From: Shimazuella alba
Lineage (GTDB): Bacteria; Bacillota; Bacilli; Thermoactinomycetales; Thermoactinomycetaceae
Length of the DNA: 64,000 nucleotides
Assembly (NCBI RefSeq): GCF_009831235.1
Contig: NZ_WUUL01000013.1
Span: forward strand, 53,650-117,649
Direction of reading: 5' to 3'
Shown: piece by piece, positions 44,948-54,281 of the stretch
Position numbering within the stretch: the stretch's first letter is position 1
How the letters are laid out: each line of letters begins with the position of its first letter
Position numbers and translations under genes: made by a program
Notes under the pieces: generated by a model
The model's database searches: none
Seen by the model: the letters and a program-made list of their open reading frames with translations, nothing else
Told to the model about the DNA's origin: nothing

Positions 44948-46698
44948 GAGTCCTTTTTAGCAGCTACATGTCGAATTGGCAATATCTTTTTCAAAATATC
45001 TCTGGCAACTGGTGCAGCTATCTTGCCGCCTGACATACTGGAAACATTTGCTGTTGGTCGATCGAAGGCCACATAAATAACAACATCAGGTTTAACTGCA
45101 GGTGCAAATCCAATGAAGGATACAATATATTCATTTGGTATATATCCACCCTCTGGACTTGGGATTTGCGCTGTACCTGTCTTACCAGCTACATCATAAT
45201 CTGCAAGGTTTGCTTCTGTGGCTGTACCTTTTTGCACAACACCACGCAAAATTTGCCTTACTTTTGTCGCTGTTTGTGGTTCTATAATCTGACGCTTCGT
45301 GATAGGATATTCATACACTGTTTTCTTGGTTTTTGGATCTACAGCTTCCTTTAAAACATGGGGTTTTACCCAATATCCATTATTTGCAATTGCAGAAACT
45401 GCCGCTATTTGTTGAATAGGGGTAACAGATATCCCTTGACCAAACGAACTGGCTGCTAGTTCAACCGGATAAAGAGGGCGATTATAGTAATATCCTCTTC
45501 CTTCAGCTGGCAGATCAATACCTGTTCGCGTTCCAAATTGCTCTGTAATATGACCAAACCCAAAACGATTTATATAATCTGCAAATCTCTCTGATCCTAG
45601 ACGCTGCCCGAGGTGGATAAATCCTACATTGCTAGATAGCTCGACAGATCGTTGATAGGAAATGGTTCCCCAACCAACCCGATTGGAATCATGAAAGGTA
45701 CGGTCCCCTACTTTGATGGAGCCTGACTTAAATGTATCATTTGGACGAAATAACTTTTCATTAATGCTTGCAGCTAACGTAACTATTTTAAATGTAGATC
45801 CTGGTTCATATTGACTTTCTACCGCAATATTATGACCATTTTTAGCGGGATCATACGTTTTGGAAACATTTTTTGGATCAAATGTTGGTCTACTGACCAT
45901 AGACAAAATCTCCCCATTTTTGGGGTCAGCTACGATCGCAGTAGCACCTTTGGCATTGTATTTCTTCATTGCTTCATCTATGGCTACTTCTGTTTCATGT
46001 TGAATTTTTGCATCGATCGTTAAGATAAGATCCTTACCATCAGTCGGAGGACGAAATGTATCTGGTCCGTCTGATACCATCATCCCATTTTTTGCTTTAT
46101 GGTATTTGATACTGCCGTTTACACCACGCAGCAATTTATCATATACTTTTTCAACTCCACCAACTGGCTCACCGCTACTATTAAGAAAACCAAGCACATG
46201 GGATAATTCCGAACTATTATACTGTCTCATATGTGTAGGATATCCATATATACCAGCAATTTTCCCACTCGTCTTTAATGAGAATACTTTTCTGTATATA
46301 GAAGGAGAATACTTCCCTTTCCCTTCATGCTTGATCTCTACAGCTTTTTTCTTTTGTAGAAACTTCTCTTCCAATATGTGAACAGGTATTTCCAAAAGAG
46401 GGGACAAAATCTTCGCTGTATTTGAAACGTCTTTAATCTGACTGGGATCTGCAACAAAATAATATCCAGGTACTTCCCAGGTATAAACTTCTTGTTTGGT
46501 ACGATCATAAATAGATCCACGTGTTGCATGAAGAATCGAGTTTGAATTTTCCCAAACCTTTTTAGCCCGATCCAACAACACTTGTGAATCTACCGTCTGA
46601 ATCCATAAAAGGCGAATTAAAACACTACTAAGTAGCACAGTAAGTGTGAACCCAATCATAACAGAACGAACTTTATTTTTCTTTTCTGATTGCTGCAT
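44941..46698 (-). CDS. ftsI: Class B penicillin-binding protein, FtsI/PBP2B type
   Basis: The 585-residue division transpeptidase has one N-terminal transmembrane helix (about 12-33), a dimerisation/pedestal domain (RGSIYDR block at 60-66), and a transpeptidase domain. The domain has the nucleophile Ser301 in STFK, SSN at 355-357 and KTGT at 506-509. No C-terminal PASTA domains are present, unlike B. subtilis PBP2B and SpoVD. It cross-links septal peptidoglycan. It follows ftsL by 40 nt in the mra operon; the rest of the dcw cluster (murE, mraY, murD, spoVE, murG) does not follow. Confidence 0.93.
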   Translation of the reverse strand: MQQSEKKNKVRSVMIGFTLTVLLSSVLIRLLWIQTVDSQVLLDRAKKVWENSNSILHATRGSIYDRTKQEVYTWEVPGYYFVADPSQIKDVSNTAKILSPLLEIPVHILEEKFLQKKKAVEIKHEGKGKYSPSIYRKVFSLKTSGKIAGIYGYPTHMRQYNSSELSHVLGFLNSSGEPVGGVEKVYDKLLRGVNGSIKYHKAKNGMMVSDGPDTFRPPTDGKDLILTIDAKIQHETEVAIDEAMKKYNAKGATAIVADPKNGEILSMVSRPTFDPKNVSKTYDPAKNGHNIAVESQYEPGSTFKIVTLAASINEKLFRPNDTFKSGSIKVGDRTFHDSNRVGWGTISYQRSVELSSNVGFIHLGQRLGSERFADYINRFGFGHITEQFGTRTGIDLPAEGRGYYYNRPLYPVELAASSFGQGISVTPIQQIAAVSAIANNGYWVKPHVLKEAVDPKTKKTVYEYPITKRQIIEPQTATKVRQILRGVVQKGTATEANLADYDVAGKTGTAQIPSPEGGYIPNEYIVSFIGFAPAVKPDVVIYVAFDRPTANVSSMSGGKIAAPVARDILKKILPIRHVAAKKDSH

Positions 46699-46738
46699 AT
46701 CAGTGCCACCATTCTATCTGAACAAATTATTCGTTCGA

Positions 46739-47092
46739 TTAAGGATGGATAGAGGGAATGATCTGCAGGCCATTTTGCTCCGCAAATTTACGAATTTGCT
46801 CAAGACTACTTAGTCTTATTTTTTCTGAATCTAATTGAATATTTACTTCTTTGGTTTTATTAATCCGTGACTCCGTTTGTTGGATAGATACATCGAGTTG
46901 CGTTAATTGAGCATATCGAGTCATAACAAAGACAGCAGCCATAATGCAAATAATCGTACTCACAAGATATAGCACCTTTTCACTGGATGGCAGGCCTTTG
47001 ATAACTCTTCTTGATCTAATTTGAGTGCGAGTCTTAGGTGTAGATACAGGTAATTGATAGGCTAACGAGGTGTTCCCTTGTTCTTTACGCAC
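46739..47092 (-). CDS. ftsL: Cell division protein FtsL
   Basis: The 117-residue bitopic protein has a cytoplasmic N-terminus, one transmembrane helix (about 41-62) and an extracytoplasmic coiled coil (about 65-105). It forms the FtsL-DivIC-DivIB complex that activates FtsI. The start is GTG at 47092 behind AAAGGGGGG. Position between rsmH and pbp supports the name; sequence alone is weakly conserved. Confidence 0.88.
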   Translation of the reverse strand: MRKEQGNTSLAYQLPVSTPKTRTQIRSRRVIKGLPSSEKVLYLVSTIICIMAAVFVMTRYAQLTQLDVSIQQTESRINKTKEVNIQLDSEKIRLSSLEQIRKFAEQNGLQIIPSIHP

Positions 47093-47188
47093 AATGATCC
47101 CCCTTTACTCTTCGCTCAAGTCCGATAAACCACGCAAAATTGATGAATTCTATGGAAACACGCCTCCACATTTCTCTTTTTAACCAAT

Positions 47189-47324
47189 TGACCCTTCTTT
47201 TTTCTGACCGTATCATGTACATCATGACCCTTTACCCATCTCTTCCATTTTCTCTATTGAGCTTTGTATTTACTTTATTTGACCCATATCTTTCTTTGAC
47301 CCTACTAACACTTGCATTTGACCC
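47189..47324 (-). repeat. Cluster of six GGTCA boxes between rsmH and ftsL
   Basis: On the plus strand TGACC(C) occurs at 47189, 47205, 47225, 47280, 47297 and 47319; the last three are TTTGACCC. On the coding strand these read GGGTCAAA/GGTCA, spaced 16, 20, 55, 17 and 22 nt. They fill the unusually long 231-bp space between rsmH and ftsL. Confidence 0.5.
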
Positions 47325-48256
47325 TATATTTTTTCAGCTACTCGGAGTTTTGCTGACCTAGCACGTGCATTTCTTTCTATTTCACTATCACTTGGAATAA
47401 TCGGTTTTCTCGTCAGAATGTTTAGTGAAGGTTGATGGTTACATACACAGACTGGGAAATGTTTTGGACAAATACAACCAACTGATTGCTCTTGAAAAAA
47501 ATGTTTGCAAATTCGATCTTCTAATGAATGGAACGAAATGACAGCTACTCTTCCACCTGTTTGAAGCATTGGTACAACTTGCTTTAATGCATTCTCAAAA
47601 ACACCCAATTCATTATTTACTGCTATGCGTATGGCTTGAAAAGATCTACGGGCTGGATGTGGTCCTTTTCTGCGTGTAGCAGCAGGAATTGCCTCCTTGA
47701 TGATTTCTGCCAATTCAACGGTCCGTTCAATTGGTTTGATCATACGCTTTTGAATAATTTGGCGGGCTATTCTTCTTGCAAACTTTTCTTCACCAAATCG
47801 GAATAAAATATGACTGATTTCTTCTTCGGGATAATGGTTCACTATTTGATAAGCAGTTAGCTCCTGATCTCGATCCATCCGCATATCAAGCGGAGCATCC
47901 TCATGGTAACTAAACCCTCTTTCTCCTTCATCTAACTGAGGAGAGGAAACACCTAAATCAAATAGAAAGCCATCTACCTTATCAAAGCCAAGTGAATGAA
48001 TTACTTCTTGTACATGTTGAAAATTAGCTTTATGTACGATCACTTTGCATGAAACTTGATCTAATTTTCGTTTTGCAGCTTCTAATGCTTTGTTATCTTG
48101 ATCTAATCCGATAAGTGTACCATTTGGACCTAATTTCTTTGCAATCAAGCTACTATGTCCTGCACCACCTAGTGTACAGTCCACATAAACTCCATCAGGT
48201 TTAATAGCAAGTGCATCTACGGATTCTTCTAATAGAACGGTGATGTGTTCAAACAA
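47324..48256 (-). CDS. rsmH: 16S rRNA (cytosine-1402 N4)-methyltransferase RsmH
   Basis: The 310-residue protein has DCTLGGAGHSSLIAKKL (SAM binding), GLDQDNKALEAAK, FDLGVSSPQLDEGERGFSY and SFHSLEDRICKHFF, all hallmarks of RsmH/MraW. It methylates C1402 in the ribosomal P site. The start is TTG at 48256 behind AAAAGGATG. It is 16 nt after mraZ. Confidence 0.96.
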   Translation of the reverse strand: MFEHITVLLEESVDALAIKPDGVYVDCTLGGAGHSSLIAKKLGPNGTLIGLDQDNKALEAAKRKLDQVSCKVIVHKANFQHVQEVIHSLGFDKVDGFLFDLGVSSPQLDEGERGFSYHEDAPLDMRMDRDQELTAYQIVNHYPEEEISHILFRFGEEKFARRIARQIIQKRMIKPIERTVELAEIIKEAIPAATRRKGPHPARRSFQAIRIAVNNELGVFENALKQVVPMLQTGGRVAVISFHSLEDRICKHFFQEQSVGCICPKHFPVCVCNHQPSLNILTRKPIIPSDSEIERNARARSAKLRVAEKI

Positions 48257-48271
48257 GGCTTGATCATCCTT

Positions 48272-48703
48272 TTACAAGTCAAAGTCGACAATGCTTTCAG
48301 CAATTTCATTAAACGACTCTTCTGATTTAGAGTAGTAGCTTTCCCAAATGGTTCGATCCCAAATCTCGACCCGTGAAGAAACTCCTAGTACGACACATTC
48401 TTTTGTCAGATTGGCAAATGTTCGTAAATTAGATGGCAGCACAATCCTGCCTTGCTTGTCCAAATCAACTTCACAAGCACCCGAGAAAAAAAATCGGGTA
48501 AAGGCACGAGCATCAGCTTTCGTAAAGGGAAGTGCTTTTAACTTCTGCTCTAATTGTGTCCATTCAGCGCGAGGGTATGCAAAAATACATTGATCAAGTC
48601 CGCGTGTAAGTACAAATGAGGAACCAAGATCTTCACGAAATTTGGAAGGGATAATCATTCGTCCCTTATCATCAATATTATGATGAAACTCCCCCATAAA
48701 CAT
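48272..48703 (-). CDS. mraZ: Transcriptional regulator MraZ
   Basis: The 143-residue protein has two AbrB-like MraZ modules with the DxxGR signatures [13 protein letters not shown] (near residue 9) and [13 protein letters not shown] (near 82). MraZ forms ring-shaped oligomers that bind tandem repeats before its own operon. I start it at the ATG at 48703, behind GGGGAGG. The operator is visible just upstream. Confidence 0.95.
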   Translation of the reverse strand: MFMGEFHHNIDDKGRMIIPSKFREDLGSSFVLTRGLDQCIFAYPRAEWTQLEQKLKALPFTKADARAFTRFFFSGACEVDLDKQGRIVLPSNLRTFANLTKECVVLGVSSRVEIWDRTIWESYYSKSEESFNEIAESIVDFDL

Positions 48704-48814
48704 CACGCGTGACCTCCCCATCTACTTGCAAAATGACCAGTTTTACAAGTAGTTTTTGCTATCCCTCTCCTCTCCAATAATCTAGTTGCGTCACTCTATT
48801 TCTAACTAGTGGAA

Positions 48815-48848
48815 CCACAGCGCTCCACTTCCCTCCACTTTCCACCAC
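48815..48848 (-). promoter_or_regulatory. MraZ operator: four GTGG boxes at exact 10-bp spacing
   Basis: On the coding strand GTGG occurs four times with a 10-bp period (plus-strand CCAC at 48815, 48825, 48835, 48845): GTGGTGGAAA GTGGAGGGAA GTGGAGCGCT GTGG in order. A -10 TATACT lies at 48856-48861, so the boxes cover about +1 to +35 of the transcript. Direct repeats with this period are the known MraZ recognition pattern. Confidence 0.8.
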
Positions 48849-48934
48849 ATTGGTAAGTATACCACAATACACGTAAAAAATCCTGCACTTGTGTACAGGA
48901 TTTGAACGAAATTATCATATTTTGGTAAACAGGT

Positions 48935-50194
48935 TTAAATTTCCCAGCTCCCGAGATATTCTGTCTGTTCTGGAGTTAATTCATCAATTTGAATCCCGAG
49001 TGATTCCAAGAAATGACGCGATACTTGTTCGTCAATTTCATATGGAACATCAATCACATGAGCACCGATTTTCTCATTTGACTGATGCAGATAAAGCAAA
49101 CTGAGTACTTGTAGCGCGAAGGTCATATCCATAATTTCTGCTGGGTGGCCATCACCTGCTGCAAGGTTTACCAAACGACCCTCTGCCAGAAGATTAATTT
49201 TACGTCCATCTAGTAAATGGTACTGTGTAATATCTTTGCGTACCACTTCGGATTGAATTGATAATTCTTCCAAAGATACTTTATCGATTTCGATGTCAAA
49301 ATGCCCCGCATTTGCTAAAATCGCACCGTCTTTCATCACTTCATAATGATCTTTCGTGATGACTTTGCTGTTTCCTGTTACGGTAACAAAGAAATCTCCT
49401 TGTTTTGCTGCTTCTTTCATTGGTAAAACTGTGAAACCTTCCATATGCGCTTCTGTAGCTTTAATGGCATCTATTTCTACAACGATCACTCGTGCACCAA
49501 GCCCTTTAGCCCGCATCGCTACACCTTTCCCACACCAGCCATAACCGATTACAACTACGGTTTTTCCGGCTACGACAAGGTTTGTGGTGCGGTTGATTCC
49601 ATCCCATACAGATTGACCTGTTCCATAACGATTGTCAAACAATGATTTCGAAAATGCATCGTTTACTGCAATCATTGGGAATTTGAGCTGTCCAGATTTT
49701 TCAAGAGACAATAGCCGTTTAATCCCTGTTGTTGTTTCTTCACATCCACCCTTTACTTGTTCCAATAAATCTGGGCGTTCACTATGTAAGATGGTCACTA
49801 AGTCGGCACCATCATCGATAATCAAATCGGGCTTCGTCTCTAATGTCATAATAAAATGTGATTTGTACTCTTCTGGAGTTGGGTTATATCGTGCAAAAAC
49901 AGTGACACCTTCGGATACAAGTGCAGCACAAATATCATCTTGAGTAGATAGCGGGTTGCTACCTGTAATCACCACTTCTGCTCCTGCATCACGAATTAGT
50001 TCAGCCATACAAGCTGTTTTTGCTTCTAAGTGTAAGGAAATCGCAACTCGTTTTCCAGCAAGTGGTTTTTCAACCAATACCCGTTCTCGAATTCTGCCTA
50101 AAACAGGCATGTGGTCTTTTGCCCAATTAATCTTCTGCCTGCCACTCGGAGCCAAAGATATATCATGGATCACACTTTTTTCAATCGCGTTCAT
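48935..50194 (-). CDS. ahcY: Adenosylhomocysteinase
   Basis: The 419-residue protein hydrolyses S-adenosylhomocysteine to adenosine and homocysteine. NAD-binding GYGWCGKG and LHLEAKTACMAE are clear. So are NDAFSKSLFDNRYGTGQS with the catalytic lysine and GHFDIEIDK. It has neither the extra loop nor the C-terminal extension of eukaryotic forms. It lies between bshC and mraZ, which is not its place in Bacillus (where SAH is usually recycled by MtnN/LuxS). Confidence 0.95.
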   Translation of the reverse strand: MNAIEKSVIHDISLAPSGRQKINWAKDHMPVLGRIRERVLVEKPLAGKRVAISLHLEAKTACMAELIRDAGAEVVITGSNPLSTQDDICAALVSEGVTVFARYNPTPEEYKSHFIMTLETKPDLIIDDGADLVTILHSERPDLLEQVKGGCEETTTGIKRLLSLEKSGQLKFPMIAVNDAFSKSLFDNRYGTGQSVWDGINRTTNLVVAGKTVVVIGYGWCGKGVAMRAKGLGARVIVVEIDAIKATEAHMEGFTVLPMKEAAKQGDFFVTVTGNSKVITKDHYEVMKDGAILANAGHFDIEIDKVSLEELSIQSEVVRKDITQYHLLDGRKINLLAEGRLVNLAAGDGHPAEIMDMTFALQVLSLLYLHQSNEKIGAHVIDVPYEIDEQVSRHFLESLGIQIDELTPEQTEYLGSWEI

Positions 50195-50219
50195 TGTTTA
50201 TTCACTCCTATATTTTCTA

Positions 50220-51806
50220 CTATAAGTATAATACCTGATGAGTATTTATTTCAGGTAACTCCTGTTTACATAACATATGAAGCCAATCAAGTCCATAGTT
50301 ATTCCAAAAATATACAAGATTGTAACCTCTCTCTTGTGGCCCCTCCAACGGATATATGGCGTTCACTACAGCTCTTTGTTGACGCAAGGTTACTTCTTGT
50401 TTTGTATTTATGAAAGCATATGTTTTTTGTTTTAACCAATTTAAATGGGAATGCAACTTTTCGGCAGTAGCATCTCCCAACTGATCCATATTCCCACCAA
50501 TTATTTGGGTAAGTTCTTCTACAAATGGAGTGTAAATTTCATCTAATTGTTTCGTCATCCTATCAAAACGCTCTTCCACATCTGGAGGCTTATTTTCTTG
50601 TTTCCAGTTTTCTAATATTGCTTGTCCTTCGCCTGAAAGCAATGAGTTTAATGCTATTCCCCAGGTTTCTCGATATTTTTCTATCGACCGCTCTACAATG
50701 GTTACATTTTGTCTTGGAAATACAATTGGCATTTGGAGATGAAACAGTGAAAATGTTTCAGCTAAACATCCCCAATAATCAATCTCTGAAGGACCGCCTA
50801 CAAAAGCTAGTACAGGAAAAACCATTTCTTGCATAAGGGGTCTCGTTACTACATTATTGCTTAGCTGCAAATGCTTCTCGCATAACTCTTCCTTTGTGTA
50901 TTGGAAAAATCGATTACGACTTACAAATATATCTCCATCTCGGTAAAGCGCTACTCGCTGTCCATTTTCCTCTATAAAAAGATGAGCTTGCTGTTCTTCA
51001 AATTGGAGAGGGGAATCATTTCCATTGGCTACCCAGTTTTGAATCCCTTTCTCTACAGAATCAGCGAGTTCTTTATTATGTTTGATCAATTGATGAAAAT
51101 ATTCTGCTTCTAACTCTCGCAAAGCTGAATCGTTGGAATCGATCAGCAGCAGTCCATATTCTCGGAAAAGGTAATGCATAATTTTTGCAAAAAATCTTGT
51201 CCAACTTATCGGCTGAGCTGTTAATTCTTCACAGAGTTGTACCCACTGTGCTTTATTTTCTCGGTCGTCTATGGATTGATGAAGATCATTTAACCAAGTA
51301 TGAATCATATCTGGGTTCACTCTTATTTTTGAAACAGAGGATTTCTTTGTATCATCCCGCGGGAAAGTATGTTTTGTCATACCAATGCCTTGTGGAACAT
51401 GGATATGGTTTACCTCTTGCCAGTCGTGATCTTCTCCAGCAATCCAAAAAATGGGGATAACAGGTTTTTGTAATCGTTTCTCTTCCCGCTTTGCCAATTG
51501 AATAATGGAAATTGCTTTATACAACGTATAAAGGGGACCTGTCAAGATACCAGCTTGCTGTCCTCCTATCACTACAACACTGTCAGGCGATAACAATCGG
51601 TCTATATTTTTCTCAACAGTTGGATGAAATAAATCGGAACCATGATAATTCTTCAATACTTTGACCAATTGCTCTCGTTTGTATGTCTGCTTTTGTAAAT
51701 GTTGATAGCGTTGGAAGTAGCTCTCTTCTTGGGTTGGGTCATAAGGATAAAAAGATTCTATTTGCTGAAGTTTTTCACTTAGAGTTAAACACTTTTCTAT
51801 TTTCAA
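50220..51806 (-). CDS. bshC: Bacillithiol biosynthesis cysteine-adding enzyme BshC
   Basis: The 528-residue protein has VVIGGQQAGILTGPLYTLYK, PIFWIAGEDHDWQEVNH, GPSEIDYWGCLAETF and the C-terminal coiled coil of BshC. It joins cysteine to GlcN-malate in the last step of bacillithiol synthesis. The start is TTG at 51806. Neighbours panE and mraZ match the ylb order of Bacillus. Confidence 0.94.
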   Translation of the reverse strand: MKIEKCLTLSEKLQQIESFYPYDPTQEESYFQRYQHLQKQTYKREQLVKVLKNYHGSDLFHPTVEKNIDRLLSPDSVVVIGGQQAGILTGPLYTLYKAISIIQLAKREEKRLQKPVIPIFWIAGEDHDWQEVNHIHVPQGIGMTKHTFPRDDTKKSSVSKIRVNPDMIHTWLNDLHQSIDDRENKAQWVQLCEELTAQPISWTRFFAKIMHYLFREYGLLLIDSNDSALRELEAEYFHQLIKHNKELADSVEKGIQNWVANGNDSPLQFEEQQAHLFIEENGQRVALYRDGDIFVSRNRFFQYTKEELCEKHLQLSNNVVTRPLMQEMVFPVLAFVGGPSEIDYWGCLAETFSLFHLQMPIVFPRQNVTIVERSIEKYRETWGIALNSLLSGEGQAILENWKQENKPPDVEERFDRMTKQLDEIYTPFVEELTQIIGGNMDQLGDATAEKLHSHLNWLKQKTYAFINTKQEVTLRQQRAVVNAIYPLEGPQERGYNLVYFWNNYGLDWLHMLCKQELPEINTHQVLYL

Positions 51807-51861
51807 TTTCCGCCAGCCCTTCTTCCAGATGCTACTTACTTATCATAAGTATACCACATGC

Positions 51862-52767
51862 TCAAAACAACATACTTTTTGCTTTTATCAATTCTGTAAG
51901 CGATGTATTCATAGGCACATCGATGCCACATTGCTTGCCATATGTTACTACCATACCATTGAGTGAAGCGATCTCCGTCTGCTTCTTTGCCATAATATCT
52001 TGAAGCATAGAAGAAAAGTTTTTTGTAGTTTTGAAACAAACGTCTTTTACTTGATGATAAATCTCCTCTTGTTTAAGGTAAAAACCTTTCGCGTCTGCAA
52101 CTTGAGATATTTCTTTGATTATTTGCATCATAGTGGAATGCAAACCTACTTCCATCAGTTGGCCGTTTGGTACTTCTAATAATGCTGTTAGTGAGTTGAT
52201 CACACAGTTAATGGAAAATTTCTCCCATATATGCTGCTCAATATTTGTCACTATCTCCACATGAAATTGCTGTAAAAAATGCGTAAACAGAGGATCAACG
52301 TTATCAGTCGAATGAACTCTTCCCAGTCTTATATAGCCATTTCCCGTATGCTGTACACGGTTGGAAGCATATTTTCGTGCACCTTCCGTGGTAACAACTG
52401 CATACCTATTTGGAAAAGAAAAGTTTTCCATCTTCTCCAAATGACCTAATCCATTTTGCCATGCTACAATGTGTGTATTTTCATACATGACAGAAGCAAG
52501 ATATGGAAGGATTTGTTCGAAAGATGGTTGCTTCACCATGAGAAACAGCACATCAAAATCAGCAGAATTATTGGACTCATTGATCCATTCTGCTGATATT
52601 TCATATCTCTTTTCCTGTCCATCCAATGTCGTTAGGATAACCCCTTCTTGTTGGATCGTTTTTGCTTGTTGATCTGTTCTACAAAGCAGCGTCACTTTTA
52701 CATGCTCTGACAATCGAGCAGCCCACAAAAGTCCCAGTGACCCTCCTCCAATTATACCAATTTTCAT
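51862..52767 (-). CDS. panE: 2-dehydropantoate 2-reductase
   Basis: The 301-residue protein has GIIGGGSLGLLWAARL as the NADPH-binding loop, then VKQPSFEQ, WQNGLGHLEKM and a helical C-terminal domain with the catalytic Lys in WEKFSINCVINSLTA. It reduces ketopantoate in pantothenate and CoA synthesis. It lies directly after the acyl-CoA operon (6 nt from yngE) and may be co-transcribed with it. Confidence 0.9.
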   Translation of the reverse strand: MKIGIIGGGSLGLLWAARLSEHVKVTLLCRTDQQAKTIQQEGVILTTLDGQEKRYEISAEWINESNNSADFDVLFLMVKQPSFEQILPYLASVMYENTHIVAWQNGLGHLEKMENFSFPNRYAVVTTEGARKYASNRVQHTGNGYIRLGRVHSTDNVDPLFTHFLQQFHVEIVTNIEQHIWEKFSINCVINSLTALLEVPNGQLMEVGLHSTMMQIIKEISQVADAKGFYLKQEEIYHQVKDVCFKTTKNFSSMLQDIMAKKQTEIASLNGMVVTYGKQCGIDVPMNTSLTELIKAKSMLF

Positions 52768-52773
52768 CTTTTC

Positions 52774-54276
52774 TCACACCGGGTATATAGGATGTTTTCG
52801 CTTACTAAAATGAATTTGCTTATCACCATATAGATCATACCTTTTTGCTAACTCATAACGCAAATCTTCTAGTTCCACCATGGCATCTACAATTAACTCA
52901 CTAGCTAGCCGATAGATATGAATATCTTCTTGATACGCTTTCCTTTTCTCTTGGATAAAAGTTTCTCGCGCCTCAGGTTCCATTGCTTGGATTTGATTGT
53001 GATAAACTGCATTCACTGCTGCTTCTGGTCCCATAACTGCAATCTGGGCAGTCGGCAGAGCAATGCAACAATCTGGTTCAAATGCAGGTCCTGCCATTGC
53101 ATAAAGACCTGCTCCATAAGCTTTCCGCACAATAACAGATATTTTCGGAACTGTTGCTTCCGACATTGCCGCAATCATTTTAGCACCATGTCGGATAATT
53201 CCAGCACGCTCTACCTGTGTACCAACCATAAAACCAGGTACATCGATTAAAAAAAGAAGCGGAATCTGATAGGCATCACACAATGTAATAAATCGAGCTG
53301 CTTTATCTGCTGAATCACCAAATAAAACCCCGCCTTTGACCTTTGATTGGTTTGCAATGATACCAATTGCTCTTCCATTTAATCGTGCAAACATCGTAAT
53401 CAGCTCAGGTGCAAATAGTTCTTTTACTTCTAAACTTGAATTCTGATCCACCAGCAAATTTATCAGTTTCTTCATATCAAACGGCAAATTTTGTTCTTTG
53501 GGTACTATGCTTGATATCTTTTCAACTGATGGGTTTGATCGGAACTCTTTGTGAATAGGCTGCTGCCAATAAGCAAAATAGGATTTTGCAATTTGAATTG
53601 CTTCTGATTCATCTTTTGCCAAAAAATCACCGCAACCACTGACAGAGCAATGCATTCGAGCACCACCCATTTCTTCTAATGAGACCTTCTGACCAATAAC
53701 CATCTCTGCCATTCGAGGAGATCCAAGATACATGCTAGCATTTTTATCGACCATAATAACCACATCACAAAAAGCTGGGATATACGCCCCGCCGGCAGCT
53801 GATGGCCCAAACAACAGGCAAATTTGAGGAACTACTCCTGAAAGCTTTACCTGATTATAAAAGATTTTCCCTGCCCCACGGCGTCCTGGAAACATTTCTA
53901 ACTGATCGGTTATTCTCGCACCAGCTGAATCAACCAAGTAGAGGAGGGGGGAGCGCAATTTTTCTGCAGTTTCTTGAATGCGAATGATCTTCTCCACTGT
54001 CCTTTTCCCCCAAGACCCAGCTTTTACAGTTGAATCATTTGCCATCACACAAACCGTAGTTCCATTTATTTTTCCCGTTCCAGTAATAACTCCATCAGCT
54101 GCTAAACCATCTTCCACCGAGTTTGCAAATAGACCATCTTCTACAAATGAATCTTGATCCAGCAACAACCTTAAACGCTCACGTGCAAACAATTTCCCTG
54201 CATGAGCGAGTTTCTCATGATACTTCCGACTGCCACCTGATTGTAAGCGTTTACTTTTATCCCTAAGTTCACTCAT
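52774..54276 (-). CDS. yngE: Acyl-CoA carboxylase carboxyltransferase subunit, YngE type
   Basis: The 500-residue carboxyltransferase has the two crotonase-like halves of MCC/PCC beta subunits: GKLFARERLRLLLD, YLVDSAGARITDQ, GPSAAGGAYIPAFCDV and DVPGFMVGTQVERAGIIRHG. It moves CO2 from biotin to an acyl-CoA, probably methylcrotonyl-CoA given the HMG-CoA lyase next door. Last in the operon before panE. Confidence 0.9.
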   Translation of the reverse strand: MSELRDKSKRLQSGGSRKYHEKLAHAGKLFARERLRLLLDQDSFVEDGLFANSVEDGLAADGVITGTGKINGTTVCVMANDSTVKAGSWGKRTVEKIIRIQETAEKLRSPLLYLVDSAGARITDQLEMFPGRRGAGKIFYNQVKLSGVVPQICLLFGPSAAGGAYIPAFCDVVIMVDKNASMYLGSPRMAEMVIGQKVSLEEMGGARMHCSVSGCGDFLAKDESEAIQIAKSYFAYWQQPIHKEFRSNPSVEKISSIVPKEQNLPFDMKKLINLLVDQNSSLEVKELFAPELITMFARLNGRAIGIIANQSKVKGGVLFGDSADKAARFITLCDAYQIPLLFLIDVPGFMVGTQVERAGIIRHGAKMIAAMSEATVPKISVIVRKAYGAGLYAMAGPAFEPDCCIALPTAQIAVMGPEAAVNAVYHNQIQAMEPEARETFIQEKRKAYQEDIHIYRLASELIVDAMVELEDLRYELAKRYDLYGDKQIHFSKRKHPIYPV

Positions 54277-54281
54277 CGTAT

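Noticed and set aside
47140..47361. 73-residue plus-strand ORF in the rsmH-ftsL spacer
   Set aside because: Its hydrophobic sequence comes from the repeated TTTGACCC boxes and it runs into rsmH antisense; no ribosome site.
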